Shown here: positions 53,829 through 61,800 of the stretch, piece after piece
Layout: every line of letters begins with the position of its first letter
Numbering within the stretch: the first letter of the stretch is position 1
Assembly (NCBI GenBank): GCA_030427925.1
Contig: JAUICJ010000003.1
Coordinates: 89,185 to 153,184, forward strand
DNA from: Bacteroidia bacterium
GTDB lineage: Bacteria; Bacteroidota; Bacteroidia; Flavobacteriales_D; Sanyastnellaceae
Reading direction: 5' to 3'
Length of the DNA: 64,000 nucleotides
Program-made: the position numbers and the translations under genes
The notes under the pieces: generated by a model
What the model saw: the letters and a program-made list of their open reading frames with translations, nothing else
The model's database searches: none
Told to the model about the DNA's origin: nothing

Positions 53829-54488
53829 ATGAAGCGGATCATGGGGTTGTTGTTCATGGGACTCGCGTCCCTTTCGCACGCACAGACGAGCCACCACCAG
53901 GAGCTGGACACCCTGTTGTTGTTGCCGTTCCCGCACGACACGTTGCACTTTGACGGCGAGGTGTGGGTGAAGCATTCAGGCCAAATCGGGCGCCTGCTTT
54001 GGACCGACAGCAGCTGGGCATGGAATGCGGACACTTCGGAAGCGCATCGATGGCACATGCAACTCGAGGCGAATGGCCCGCTGCTCACGCTCGATCTCAG
54101 CCGGTTGCACGGCACCCAATTCACCCCGCTCCCTGCCGACGCGCCCGGGAGTGCATGGAAGCCCACTCCGATCGAGTCGAATCGGTTGGGCGCGCGGGTT
54201 CGGCTGTTCACGGACGACACCGACACGCTCGTGGTGGCCGCTGCTGACGGGTTTCCACCTGCCCAGGTAATCGCCAACTGGCACCCCTATCTGGAAGCCA
54301 CTTGGCGCAACCTGCTTCCCCTGCCGCGCCAAGTAACCCCCTTGGGATTTGCGGCTTCAGACGGAAGCGGTTGGTCCTTCGTGGAGGTGCATTCGAAAGC
54401 GTGTATTTTGGTCACGGAAGGTGTTTGGCTTTTTGACCCCAAACGCACCATGATGGATGTGGTGCGCGAGCGGAAGGCTCAACGCTGA
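53829..54488 (+). CDS. Hypothetical secreted protein
   Basis: The 219-residue product has a signal peptide (MKRIMGLLFMGLASLSHAQ) and a Trp-rich soluble domain with no motif I recognise. The start is fixed by a -7 element 4 nt upstream. The last 10 bp overlap the convergent Smr-domain gene. It may be functionally linked to the secreted protein encoded just upstream, but that is only proximity. Confidence 0.6.
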   Translation: MKRIMGLLFMGLASLSHAQTSHHQELDTLLLLPFPHDTLHFDGEVWVKHSGQIGRLLWTDSSWAWNADTSEAHRWHMQLEANGPLLTLDLSRLHGTQFTPLPADAPGSAWKPTPIESNRLGARVRLFTDDTDTLVVAAADGFPPAQVIANWHPYLEATWRNLLPLPRQVTPLGFAASDGSGWSFVEVHSKACILVTEGVWLFDPKRTMMDVVRERKAQR

Positions 54489-55087
54489 CCCGATCGGCTT
54501 CCCGAAATGACCACCTCGGTGGCGCCTGCGCCGAAACGACGGGGGTCGGCATACCGGCAAACGCAATCCGGGTAATACCGGTCCACGCATTGCCAAATCT
54601 CGTGCTTGAGCACCCCCTGCCCTACCCCGTGAATGAAGACGATGCGCGGGGTGCGCTGTTCGATGGCAACCCGCAGCATCCGCTCGAAGTGGGCCAACTG
54701 CAGTTCCAAAAGGGTCGCGGCATCCAATCCCGCGGTGGAATCGACGAGTTCGTGCGCGTGCAAATCGACTTCGACGGTGCCTTTGCCGGCCCACGTGGAT
54801 GCGGCCTCATCGTAACGGGCTTTGAAGGACTTCTCGAGGGCGCGCTGGCGCCGGGGATCCACTTCCTGCTGCAGGATGGCCGACACCGAGGGCAGGTGAC
54901 GTTGGTACGACTGCGCCTCATCCCGCGCCACCAACGGCACGAGGCCCTTCGCCTCCATCGGGATTTCAAACCCGGATTCGTCCTCAACCATCACCTCCGT
55001 AGCGGAGAGAATTGCCGTGACGACCCCCGAGCCCACCTCGTCGAGGAACCGCACCCGCTGACCGACCTGGAGTTTGTTTGCGTCCAT
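54479..55087 (-). CDS. DUF2027/Smr-domain protein
   Basis: The 202-residue product has an N-terminal beta region (VGQRVRFLDEVGSGVVTAI, about 1-60) like the DUF2027 family. A linker follows, then a C-terminal Smr domain with EVDLHAHEL and VFIHGVGQGVLKHEI. Smr domains are nucleases related to the MutS2 C-terminus. The start at 55087 follows a TATCTTTG element by exactly 4 nt. The gene is convergent with a secreted-protein gene and divergent from a hydrolase gene. Confidence 0.85.
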   Translation of the reverse strand: MDANKLQVGQRVRFLDEVGSGVVTAILSATEVMVEDESGFEIPMEAKGLVPLVARDEAQSYQRHLPSVSAILQQEVDPRRQRALEKSFKARYDEAASTWAGKGTVEVDLHAHELVDSTAGLDAATLLELQLAHFERMLRVAIEQRTPRIVFIHGVGQGVLKHEIWQCVDRYYPDCVCRYADPRRFGAGATEVVISGSRSGQR

Positions 55088-55091
55088 GGGA

Positions 55092-55099
55092 CAAAGATA
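55092..55099 (-). promoter_or_regulatory. -7 element of the Smr gene, 4 nt from ATG
   Basis: TATCTTTG on the minus strand is an exact TAnnTTTG match ending exactly 4 nt before the ATG at 55087. Confidence 0.55.
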
Positions 55100-55117
55100 A
55101 GTCGGGGAACGAAGCCC

Positions 55118-55125
55118 TACTTTTG
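55118..55125 (+). promoter_or_regulatory. -7 element of the beta-lactamase-fold hydrolase gene
   Basis: TACTTTTG is an exact TAnnTTTG match ending 13 nt before the ATG at 55139. Confidence 0.5.
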
Positions 55126-55138
55126 TCCCCCTGACCAG

Positions 55139-56680
55139 ATGACCATGAAGCACTTCATCGCCTTCGCCCTCCTCGCGGCCTGCACCCTGGCTGCCGCTCA
55201 AGTGACCGAGAAAACGGTCGCTCGGGCCCTCAAAGAACTCGACGCCGCCTTTGCGCAAAGCATTGAGGATTACCACATTCCGGCCTTGGGCGTGGCGGTG
55301 GTCCATGAAGGCCAAATCCGCTTCGCAAAAGCCTACGGTTTCAGCAACACCGAAACGGGTACGCGCGCCGACGAGCACACCCTTTTCGCGGTCGCATCGA
55401 ATACGAAAGCGTTCACGGCTGCGGCGTTGGCGCAGCTCGTCGATGACGGCGCGCTGAGCTGGGATGACCGAGTGCGCGATCACCTCCCGTGGTTCACTTT
55501 GTACGACCCGTACGTCAGCGAGGCGATGCGCGTTCGGGACCTGCTTTGTCACCGATCGGGCTTGGCGACGTTCAGCGGCGATTTGCTGTGGTACGGAACC
55601 GATCATTCGCGAGAGGACGTGCTGCGGGCGATGCGGCACCTCGAACCTACGATGGGCTTCCGGGAAGGATTCGGCTATTCGAACCTGATGTACATGGCAG
55701 CGGGATCCGTGATTGAGGCGGTAACCGGAGAACCGTGGAAGGAGCGGGTGGAACGGGAATTGCTCGCCCCGCTGGGGATGGAGCGGTCCGTGTTGAGCAC
55801 CACGGAACTCGTGGGGCGCGACAACGTGGCTGCACCGCACAATTGGCGAGAGGGCCGCAACGAGCCCATCGATTGGGTCAATTGGGACAACGTCGGCCCC
55901 GCGGGCTCGCTCATTTCTTCCGCCAAGGAGATGGCCGCTTGGATGCAAGTTCAGCTCGACAGCGGGCGGGTGGCGGCCACGGGCGAGCGGCTTTGGAGCG
56001 CTGATCGGACACGGGAAATGTGGACGTTGCATACGCCGCAGCCGGTTTCGGCGTGGTGGAATGCGAACTTGCCGAGCGTGCACATGCGCGGGTACGGTTT
56101 GGGGTGGGAGGTGTACGATTTGGAGGGATACCAAATCGTCGCACACAGCGGTGGATACGACGGCATGATTTCGCGCCAAGTGCTGGTGCCCGAAGCCGAA
56201 CTCGGCATCATCTTGCTGACGAACAACAACAACTCCCTGCCGTGGGCGTGGGGCTTCGACGCCATCACGCGGCTCCTCGGTTCGGAGGAACCAACGGAAG
56301 TGGTTCCCCTGCTGCTCGAATACCTGCGCGAAGAAGAGGCGCAACCGGCCTCGGTGCTGCCGGAGCGCATCGAGAACGCGCCGGCTTCGTTGCCGTTGAG
56401 CGCGTATGCGGGCACGTACACGGACCGGATGTACGGGGATTTGGTGATCGCTTGGGAAAACGAGCAACTGCTCATCGACTTCACCCGCACCGATTTGTTC
56501 AAAGGCATCCTTTCCCCGTGGCACTTCGACACCTTCAAGCTCACCTGGACGACGAAAATGATGTTGCCGGAGGGAACGGCGACGTTCGTGCTCGACGCCG
56601 AAGGGCGACCGGAGCGGGTCGAAATCGTGGTGGAAAACCCCGACTTCGACTTCACTGAACTGAAGTTCGTCCGGAATTGA
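55139..56680 (+). CDS. Exported serine hydrolase, class C beta-lactamase family
   Basis: The 513-residue product has a signal peptide (about 1-21; LLAAC could also act as a lipobox). Its beta-lactamase/D-alanyl-D-alanine-carboxypeptidase-like domain has SNTK (Ser87, Lys90), YSN (Tyr180-Asn182) and HSGGYDG in place of KTG. A C-terminal DUF3471-like beta domain covers about 400-513. Proteins like this hydrolyse peptides, esters or lactams; there is no evidence for antibiotic resistance. ATG at 55145 is an alternative start two codons in. Confidence 0.87.
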   Translation: MTMKHFIAFALLAACTLAAAQVTEKTVARALKELDAAFAQSIEDYHIPALGVAVVHEGQIRFAKAYGFSNTETGTRADEHTLFAVASNTKAFTAAALAQLVDDGALSWDDRVRDHLPWFTLYDPYVSEAMRVRDLLCHRSGLATFSGDLLWYGTDHSREDVLRAMRHLEPTMGFREGFGYSNLMYMAAGSVIEAVTGEPWKERVERELLAPLGMERSVLSTTELVGRDNVAAPHNWREGRNEPIDWVNWDNVGPAGSLISSAKEMAAWMQVQLDSGRVAATGERLWSADRTREMWTLHTPQPVSAWWNANLPSVHMRGYGLGWEVYDLEGYQIVAHSGGYDGMISRQVLVPEAELGIILLTNNNNSLPWAWGFDAITRLLGSEEPTEVVPLLLEYLREEEAQPASVLPERIENAPASLPLSAYAGTYTDRMYGDLVIAWENEQLLIDFTRTDLFKGILSPWHFDTFKLTWTTKMMLPEGTATFVLDAEGRPERVEIVVENPDFDFTELKFVRN

Positions 56681-56694
56681 AGGGCGATGCGCCG

Positions 56695-56702
56695 TATCTT
56701 CG
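56695..56702 (+). promoter_or_regulatory. -7 element of the endonuclease I gene
   Basis: TATCTTCG fits TAnnTTnG and ends 7 nt before the ATG at 56710. Confidence 0.45.
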
Positions 56703-56709
56703 AAAAACC

Positions 56710-58491
56710 ATGATTGAATTGACCTTGAAAGCCCCGAACATCCGCAGGGCGGTGAGTGCGGTGGCGTGCTTGATTTGGGCGGTGGGCGCGGTGGCGCAGC
56801 CGGATGCTCCGGCGAACCTGTACTTGGGGGAGTTGCGGACTTGGTTGCGCGCGAATTGGTACGTGGGGGCGTTCGATGATTTGGGCTACAACGGAGCTCG
56901 AAGCCAAATGTTTTCCTACACCGACGAGCAGAACGGCATGGTGCACGGCATCTACACCGACTTCGCGCAACCCGCGGAAAACACGACGTACCTCGACCCC
57001 ATCAACGCCGAGCACATCATTCCGCAAAGTTTTTTCGGCGGCATCTCTCCGATGAAAAGCGACCTGTTCAACCTGCGCCCAGCCCACGGAAGTGCGAACT
57101 CGGCGCGCGGCAACAGCATGTACGGAGAAGTGGCAGATGCAACGGCCCAATGGTACGGCGTGACCGCGAATGGAACCTACACGTCGCAAGGGAGCATTCC
57201 GAGTGACCTCGACAACTGGTCAGAACGTTCGGGTGGGCTGTGGGAGCCCCGCGAGTCGGTGAAGGGGGATTTGGCGCGCATGGCCTTTTACTTTTATGTG
57301 GTCTATCCCACGGAAGCGGGGCCGATGACCGACCTTGCCGACCCGGAAGTGCTGTACGCGTGGCATTTGGAAGATCCCGTGGAAGCTTGGGAGATGCAGC
57401 GAAACGACCGCGTGGAAGCCGTTCAAGGCAACCGCAATTTCTTTGTGGACCACCCGGATTGGGTGTACAACGCATGGTTTTATGAAGGGGTGCTGACTGA
57501 GGGCTGCACCGATCCCGTTGCGTGCAATTTCAACCCCGAGGCGAATGCGAGTGACGGAAGCTGCACGTATCCTGCACCGGGCGTGGACTGCGACGGAAAC
57601 CCGACGGTGGCGTGCACCTTGTTCTTCAGCGAAGCCGCAGAAGGCAGCTCGAACAACAAGTACCTCGAAGTGTTCAATCCCACACCCGAAACCGTGGACT
57701 TGGGCGCTTACGGGTTGGCGTATGTGAACAACGAACCGACGTCGCCGGGGAATTTTGAGGTTTGGGTTGATTTTCCGGCGGGTAGCAGCATTGGTCCGGG
57801 TGAGGTGTTCGTGATTGCGCACGGCAGTGCGGATCCGAGTGTCTTGGCAGCGGCGGACATGCTGTTCGGCAATTTGAGCAACGGGGACGATGGGTTTGGG
57901 TTGATGCAGGGAACCCCGGCTGATTACGTGGTCGTGGATGTGGTGGGGGATTGGAATGGTGATCCCGGGAGCGGATGGGACGTTGCGGGGGTCACGGGAG
58001 CCACGGCAAATCACACGTTGGTGCGCAAGCCGGAGGTGGCCGTGGGAAATGGCGGCAACTGGACCAGCAGCGCGGGAACGGACGCCTCGAATTCTGAGTG
58101 GGTGGTGCTGGAACTGGATGATTGGAGCGATTTGGGGCAACACACCTCGAACGTGGCCTGCAGCGGGACCACGTGTCCCGACGAAAACAACAACGGCATT
58201 TGCGACGAAGACGAAGGTCCCGTCGAACCGGTTCTGGGGTGCCTCTACCCCGCTGCGTGCAACTTCAACTCCTCGGCCACAGCGGACGACGGAAGTTGCG
58301 AATTCGTTTCGTGCATCGATTTGGGCTGCACCTACCCCGAGGCCACCAATTTCGCTCCTGCCGCGACCAATGACGATGGGTCGTGCATGTTCGGCGAGGC
58401 CACATGCGTGGGAGATTTGAACTTGGATGGCTTGATCGCCACGAGTGATTTGCTGGTATTTTTATCGGTGTTTGGAGAATCTTGTCCGTGA
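56710..58491 (+). CDS. Secreted endonuclease I with lamin-tail and cysteine-repeat modules
   Basis: The 593-residue product has a signal peptide ending VGAVAQ. An endonuclease I domain (about 30-255) contains AEHIIPQSFF (His102) and SDLFNLRPAHGSANSARGN. Next is a GCTDPVACNFNPEA cysteine module, then a lamin-tail-like domain (about 300-480). Two further modules start at GCLYP and GCTYP, and the protein ends in GDLNLDGLIATSDLLVFL, which resembles a dockerin calcium loop. There is no classical T9SS sorting domain. It probably degrades extracellular DNA for nutrients. ATG at 56710 follows a -7 element. Confidence 0.85.
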   Translation: MIELTLKAPNIRRAVSAVACLIWAVGAVAQPDAPANLYLGELRTWLRANWYVGAFDDLGYNGARSQMFSYTDEQNGMVHGIYTDFAQPAENTTYLDPINAEHIIPQSFFGGISPMKSDLFNLRPAHGSANSARGNSMYGEVADATAQWYGVTANGTYTSQGSIPSDLDNWSERSGGLWEPRESVKGDLARMAFYFYVVYPTEAGPMTDLADPEVLYAWHLEDPVEAWEMQRNDRVEAVQGNRNFFVDHPDWVYNAWFYEGVLTEGCTDPVACNFNPEANASDGSCTYPAPGVDCDGNPTVACTLFFSEAAEGSSNNKYLEVFNPTPETVDLGAYGLAYVNNEPTSPGNFEVWVDFPAGSSIGPGEVFVIAHGSADPSVLAAADMLFGNLSNGDDGFGLMQGTPADYVVVDVVGDWNGDPGSGWDVAGVTGATANHTLVRKPEVAVGNGGNWTSSAGTDASNSEWVVLELDDWSDLGQHTSNVACSGTTCPDENNNGICDEDEGPVEPVLGCLYPAACNFNSSATADDGSCEFVSCIDLGCTYPEATNFAPAATNDDGSCMFGEATCVGDLNLDGLIATSDLLVFLSVFGESCP

Positions 58492-58499
58492 CCAAAAAC

Positions 58500-58511
58500 T
58501 GACCCGCGTCA
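58500..58511 (+). promoter_or_regulatory. Putative Crp/Fnr-type operator upstream of uspA pair
   Basis: TGACCCGCGTCA contains TGA-N6-TCA, the half-site geometry shared by Crp and Fnr proteins. Its centre (58505.5) is 41.5 bp upstream of 58547, close to where the -7 element predicts transcription to start. This is the class II activator position. The response-regulator/Crp fusion encoded at the end of the cluster is the natural candidate to bind it. Confidence 0.5.
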
Positions 58512-58534
58512 TGTTGAATGCGGGGGTGTGCGCG

Positions 58535-58542
58535 TTAATTCG
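58535..58542 (+). promoter_or_regulatory. Probable -7 element of the first uspA gene
   Basis: TTAATTCG differs from TAnnTTnG at one base and ends 5 nt before the ATG at 58548. Confidence 0.35.
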
Positions 58543-58547
58543 TGCCC

Positions 58548-59402
58548 ATGCGAACCGTATTCATCCCCACTGATTTCAGCGACGCCAGCTTGGTGGCGCT
58601 GAAGTATGCTGTTGAAATTGCCGAGACTGCTCACGCTGATTTGGTGCTGTACTCAGCAGTGCATTTGCCGCCACCGGTAGCGGATTTGGGGGCGATTGCT
58701 GCCCCGCCGCCCGCCGATGAGTTGATGGAGGATACGAGAAAGGCGCTGTTGGGATTGGCGAAGGAATTGGAGGCGCACACCACGCAGCGGATTGAAGTGG
58801 TCGTGGAATTGGGACTGGCTTCGGACTGCATTGAAGGATGGATGGAGGCGCACCGTCCTTGGCTGACGGTCATGGCGTCCAAAGGGACGACGGGATTGGA
58901 GCGCATGGTTTGGGGGAGCGTGACCCGACACGTCGCCGAGCACGCGCCAACCCCTTTGCTGGTGCTACCTGAAACGCACGCGTATGAACCCATTCAGTCG
59001 GTGCTGTATGCGACGGACTTCCATTCAGGTGATGAATCGGTGACGCGCTATTTGATGGATTGGGTGGACGATCCGACCGCGTTGAAGGTGCACTTTGTGC
59101 ACGTGGTGGATGGAGCGGTTCCGATGGAATATGAGGAGGCGCACCTGGCTCAGTTCGAAGCGAATTTGGTCCAAATCGCTCCCGCGCCTCAACTGACGTT
59201 CGACCTCAAGCCCGGACGGCGCATCGCCGACACCCTGAAAACCGAGATCGCCACTGGCAATTGGAATTTGGTGGTGGTCTGCCCCCAACAACGGTCTTGG
59301 TTCGTGCGGCTCTTCGCCCCGAGCGTCTCGAATCAATTGGTTGAACAGTTGGACCTGCCCATCTTGGTTCATCCTGGAAATCGCAGCAACAATGCGCATT
59401 AA
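58548..59402 (+). CDS. Universal stress protein, tandem UspA domains (first copy)
   Basis: The 284-residue product carries two UspA folds, each about 140 residues. The first begins RTVFIPTDFSDASLVALKYAV and continues to a WLTVMASKGTTGLERMVWGS nucleotide-binding loop. The second begins QSVLYATDFHSGDESVTRYL and is more degenerate. Such proteins accumulate under starvation or oxygen limitation. The gene opens a four-gene stress/sensor cluster behind a Crp/Fnr-like operator. A GTG two codons upstream is a less likely start. Confidence 0.88.
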   Translation: MRTVFIPTDFSDASLVALKYAVEIAETAHADLVLYSAVHLPPPVADLGAIAAPPPADELMEDTRKALLGLAKELEAHTTQRIEVVVELGLASDCIEGWMEAHRPWLTVMASKGTTGLERMVWGSVTRHVAEHAPTPLLVLPETHAYEPIQSVLYATDFHSGDESVTRYLMDWVDDPTALKVHFVHVVDGAVPMEYEEAHLAQFEANLVQIAPAPQLTFDLKPGRRIADTLKTEIATGNWNLVVVCPQQRSWFVRLFAPSVSNQLVEQLDLPILVHPGNRSNNAH

Positions 59403-59407
59403 CTTGG
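59400..59407 (+). promoter_or_regulatory. -7 element of the second uspA gene, 4 nt from ATG
   Basis: TAACTTGG includes the TAA stop of the first uspA gene and ends exactly 4 nt before the ATG at 59412. Confidence 0.45.
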
Positions 59408-59411
59408 TGGC

Positions 59412-60248
59412 ATGAAACACATTCTCATTCCCGTCGATTTCAGTCCTGAAGCCATTTCAGCTACCCGATACGCTTTGGAATTTGCACGTCATTCTGCAAG
59501 CAAACTGGTGCTGCTTACGGTCTTCGAGGCACCGCTCTTGCCGCCGGCCAGCACGTTCGTTTCCAGAGAAATGACGGAGGAAAACGCGGCGGACCAAATG
59601 GTTAAATCGGCCGTCGATCGCCTCAAGGCTTTTGCGGAGGAGCACATCGGGAATCGCGTTCCCACGCGCTTTGTGGCGATCGAAGGCAAGCCCACTTCGG
59701 CCATTGCCCAGTTTACGAAAGACCACAACGTGGATTTGGTGGTACTGGGTACGAAGGGGGCCACGTGGTGGGGAGATCGGTTCCAAGGCACCGTGTCGTC
59801 GGAATTGATGCGCCGATCTGACGTCCCGTGTTTGATCATTCCGGCTGGTGTCAGCTGGAACGGATTGAAGAATTGGGTATTTGCAACGGAATTGCGCAGC
59901 GACGAGACGCCGTACTTTTCAGAATTCGCGGACTGGGGGGATCGGTTCGATGCGCATTTGACCTACCTCCACATCCACCGCACAGGGGGAATTGAGCACG
60001 AACCGCATCCTGCTCTCAACGCCTTTCTTGAAGGACGGCAACGCGGCAACTCAGGCCAAGTTCGAATCGAAGGAGAACACGTCCAAACCGCGCTTGAGCA
60101 GTTCATTGATGAACAGCATCAGGACCTCTTGGCGGTGACCACGCAGACGCACACCCTCCTCGAACAGCTCTTTCACCGCAGCCTCGCCCGACACGAAGCC
60201 CTTCACGGCAAGGTTCCATTGATGGTGTTCCATCGGAAACGCGACTGA
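59412..60248 (+). CDS. Universal stress protein, tandem UspA domains (second copy)
   Basis: The 278-residue product has an N-terminal UspA domain starting HILIPVDFSPEAISATRYALEF, with VDLVVLGTKGATWWGDRFQGT as the nucleotide-binding loop. A second UspA-like half ends LARHEALHGKVPLMVFHRKRD. It is a paralogue of the preceding gene. It has its own -7 element and lies 7 bp before the histidine kinase gene. It is likely to be part of the same low-oxygen or energy-stress response (inference from the cluster). Confidence 0.88.
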   Translation: MKHILIPVDFSPEAISATRYALEFARHSASKLVLLTVFEAPLLPPASTFVSREMTEENAADQMVKSAVDRLKAFAEEHIGNRVPTRFVAIEGKPTSAIAQFTKDHNVDLVVLGTKGATWWGDRFQGTVSSELMRRSDVPCLIIPAGVSWNGLKNWVFATELRSDETPYFSEFADWGDRFDAHLTYLHIHRTGGIEHEPHPALNAFLEGRQRGNSGQVRIEGEHVQTALEQFIDEQHQDLLAVTTQTHTLLEQLFHRSLARHEALHGKVPLMVFHRKRD

Positions 60249-60255
60249 GTTGTAG

Positions 60256-61800
60256 ATGCGGGGACTGCAATTGACAGCGGGTTCATCGGAAATGATGGCC
60301 TTGGGAGAAGCACTCGTCGGAGGGGCTTCGGAAGGCATTGTCATTGCCAATCAGGATGGCGCCATTGTCTTCGCCAACCGCGCCGCGCGCGGCATGTTCG
60401 GTGAGGATTCGTGGTTGGATGGCAAGACCGTTGAAGACTTGATTCCCTCGCCGCAACGCAGGCACCACGAATCCCTCCGCGAGGCCTACCACGCCGCGCC
60501 TTCTCATCGGCGGATGGGACAAGGACGCGAATTGAACGCGCTGCGCTCCGATGGGTCGATTTTCCCGGTTGAGATTTCGTTGAACCCGTTGGAGTTGGGT
60601 TCGCAGCGGTTCACGGCTGCCATGATCATTGACATTTCGGAACGCAAAGCGCTTGAAAATCAAGTGCACCGATTGAACAAATTGCTCGAGCAACAGGTCT
60701 TGGATCGAACGCGCGAACTGAATCGGAGTCAGTTGCTGTATCGGACGGTCGCTCGGAACTACCCGGATGGTACGATTTTCGTTTTGGACAATCAACTGCG
60801 CTACGAATTTGCGGAAGGCAAGGAGTTGTTCGAGTGGAACCTGACCAGTGAAGACCTGAAAGGCAGTGCGTACCTGGACCAACTTCCGGATGACCTGAAG
60901 CCGCAAGTGGAGCAGCGCCTCCGTGCCGTCATTGAAGGAAAGAATTGCGTGTTTGAAGTGGAGCATCACGGAGCTACGTACCGCTTGAATGCCGTGAGTG
61001 TTCAGGTGGAAGCGGACGAAGCGCCTCGCATCTTGGTGGTGGAGCAAAACGTGACCGAGGCGAAAAATGCGCTCTTAAAAGAACGGCAACTCAACGAGTT
61101 GAAATCCCGGTTCGTCTCCATGGCTTCCCACGAATTTCGAACGCCGTTGAGCACGATTTCATCGTCGGCCGAATTGGCGAAAGCGCACGCCCAACGCAAC
61201 AACGCGGAGCGCGTGGAACTGCACCTTGATAAGATTCGGAACGCCGTGGATCACCTGGTCTCGATTTTGGACGACTACTTGAGCCTCGAACGGTTTGAGA
61301 CCCGCAACTGGCATGAATTGCGCGAGCCCCTGAACGTGCCGGAAATCGTGAAGGCCACGGCACAGCGGCAACGGGGAAGCTTGAAACGCGGCCAAACGCT
61401 CAACGTGTCCATCGACCACCCAGCGGCCGAGAACGAGTGGAGTCACGCCGAAGCGATTCAAGGCATTGTTTCGAATTTGGTTTCCAACGCCATCAAGTAT
61501 TCCGACGAAGGCGATGCCATTCACCTCGCGCTCGATCGAACGGATAGTGCATGGAAGCTCAAAGTCCAAGACGAAGGCGTGGGCATCGATCCGGCCGATC
61601 AACAGGATATTTTCACCCGTTTCTACCGCTGCGACCGAACAAGTCACATTCCCGGGACGGGGGTCGGTTTGGATTTGGTTCAACAATACGCGCAACTGCT
61701 CGAAGGCCAAATCCAAGTTCACAGCGTGCTCGGCATCGGAACCACCTTCACCATCGTTTGGCCCATCGCCCCACTACCCACTGAAAACCCAGCAACATGA
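60256..61800 (+). CDS. PAS-domain sensor histidine kinase
   Basis: The 514-residue cytosolic kinase has a PAS domain (about 18-125, including IVIANQDGAIVFANRAARGMFGE-type sequence) and a coiled linker. A second PAS-like segment (about 155-270) follows, then HisKA SMASHEFRTPLS with phosphoacceptor His292. The HATPase domain has NLVSNAIKYS, DEGVGIDPADQ and GTGVGLDLV. It lacks membrane segments, so it senses an internal signal; a haem or redox ligand is possible but not shown. It overlaps its response-regulator partner by ATGA. Confidence 0.92.
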   Translation: MRGLQLTAGSSEMMALGEALVGGASEGIVIANQDGAIVFANRAARGMFGEDSWLDGKTVEDLIPSPQRRHHESLREAYHAAPSHRRMGQGRELNALRSDGSIFPVEISLNPLELGSQRFTAAMIIDISERKALENQVHRLNKLLEQQVLDRTRELNRSQLLYRTVARNYPDGTIFVLDNQLRYEFAEGKELFEWNLTSEDLKGSAYLDQLPDDLKPQVEQRLRAVIEGKNCVFEVEHHGATYRLNAVSVQVEADEAPRILVVEQNVTEAKNALLKERQLNELKSRFVSMASHEFRTPLSTISSSAELAKAHAQRNNAERVELHLDKIRNAVDHLVSILDDYLSLERFETRNWHELREPLNVPEIVKATAQRQRGSLKRGQTLNVSIDHPAAENEWSHAEAIQGIVSNLVSNAIKYSDEGDAIHLALDRTDSAWKLKVQDEGVGIDPADQQDIFTRFYRCDRTSHIPGTGVGLDLVQQYAQLLEGQIQVHSVLGIGTTFTIVWPIAPLPTENPAT

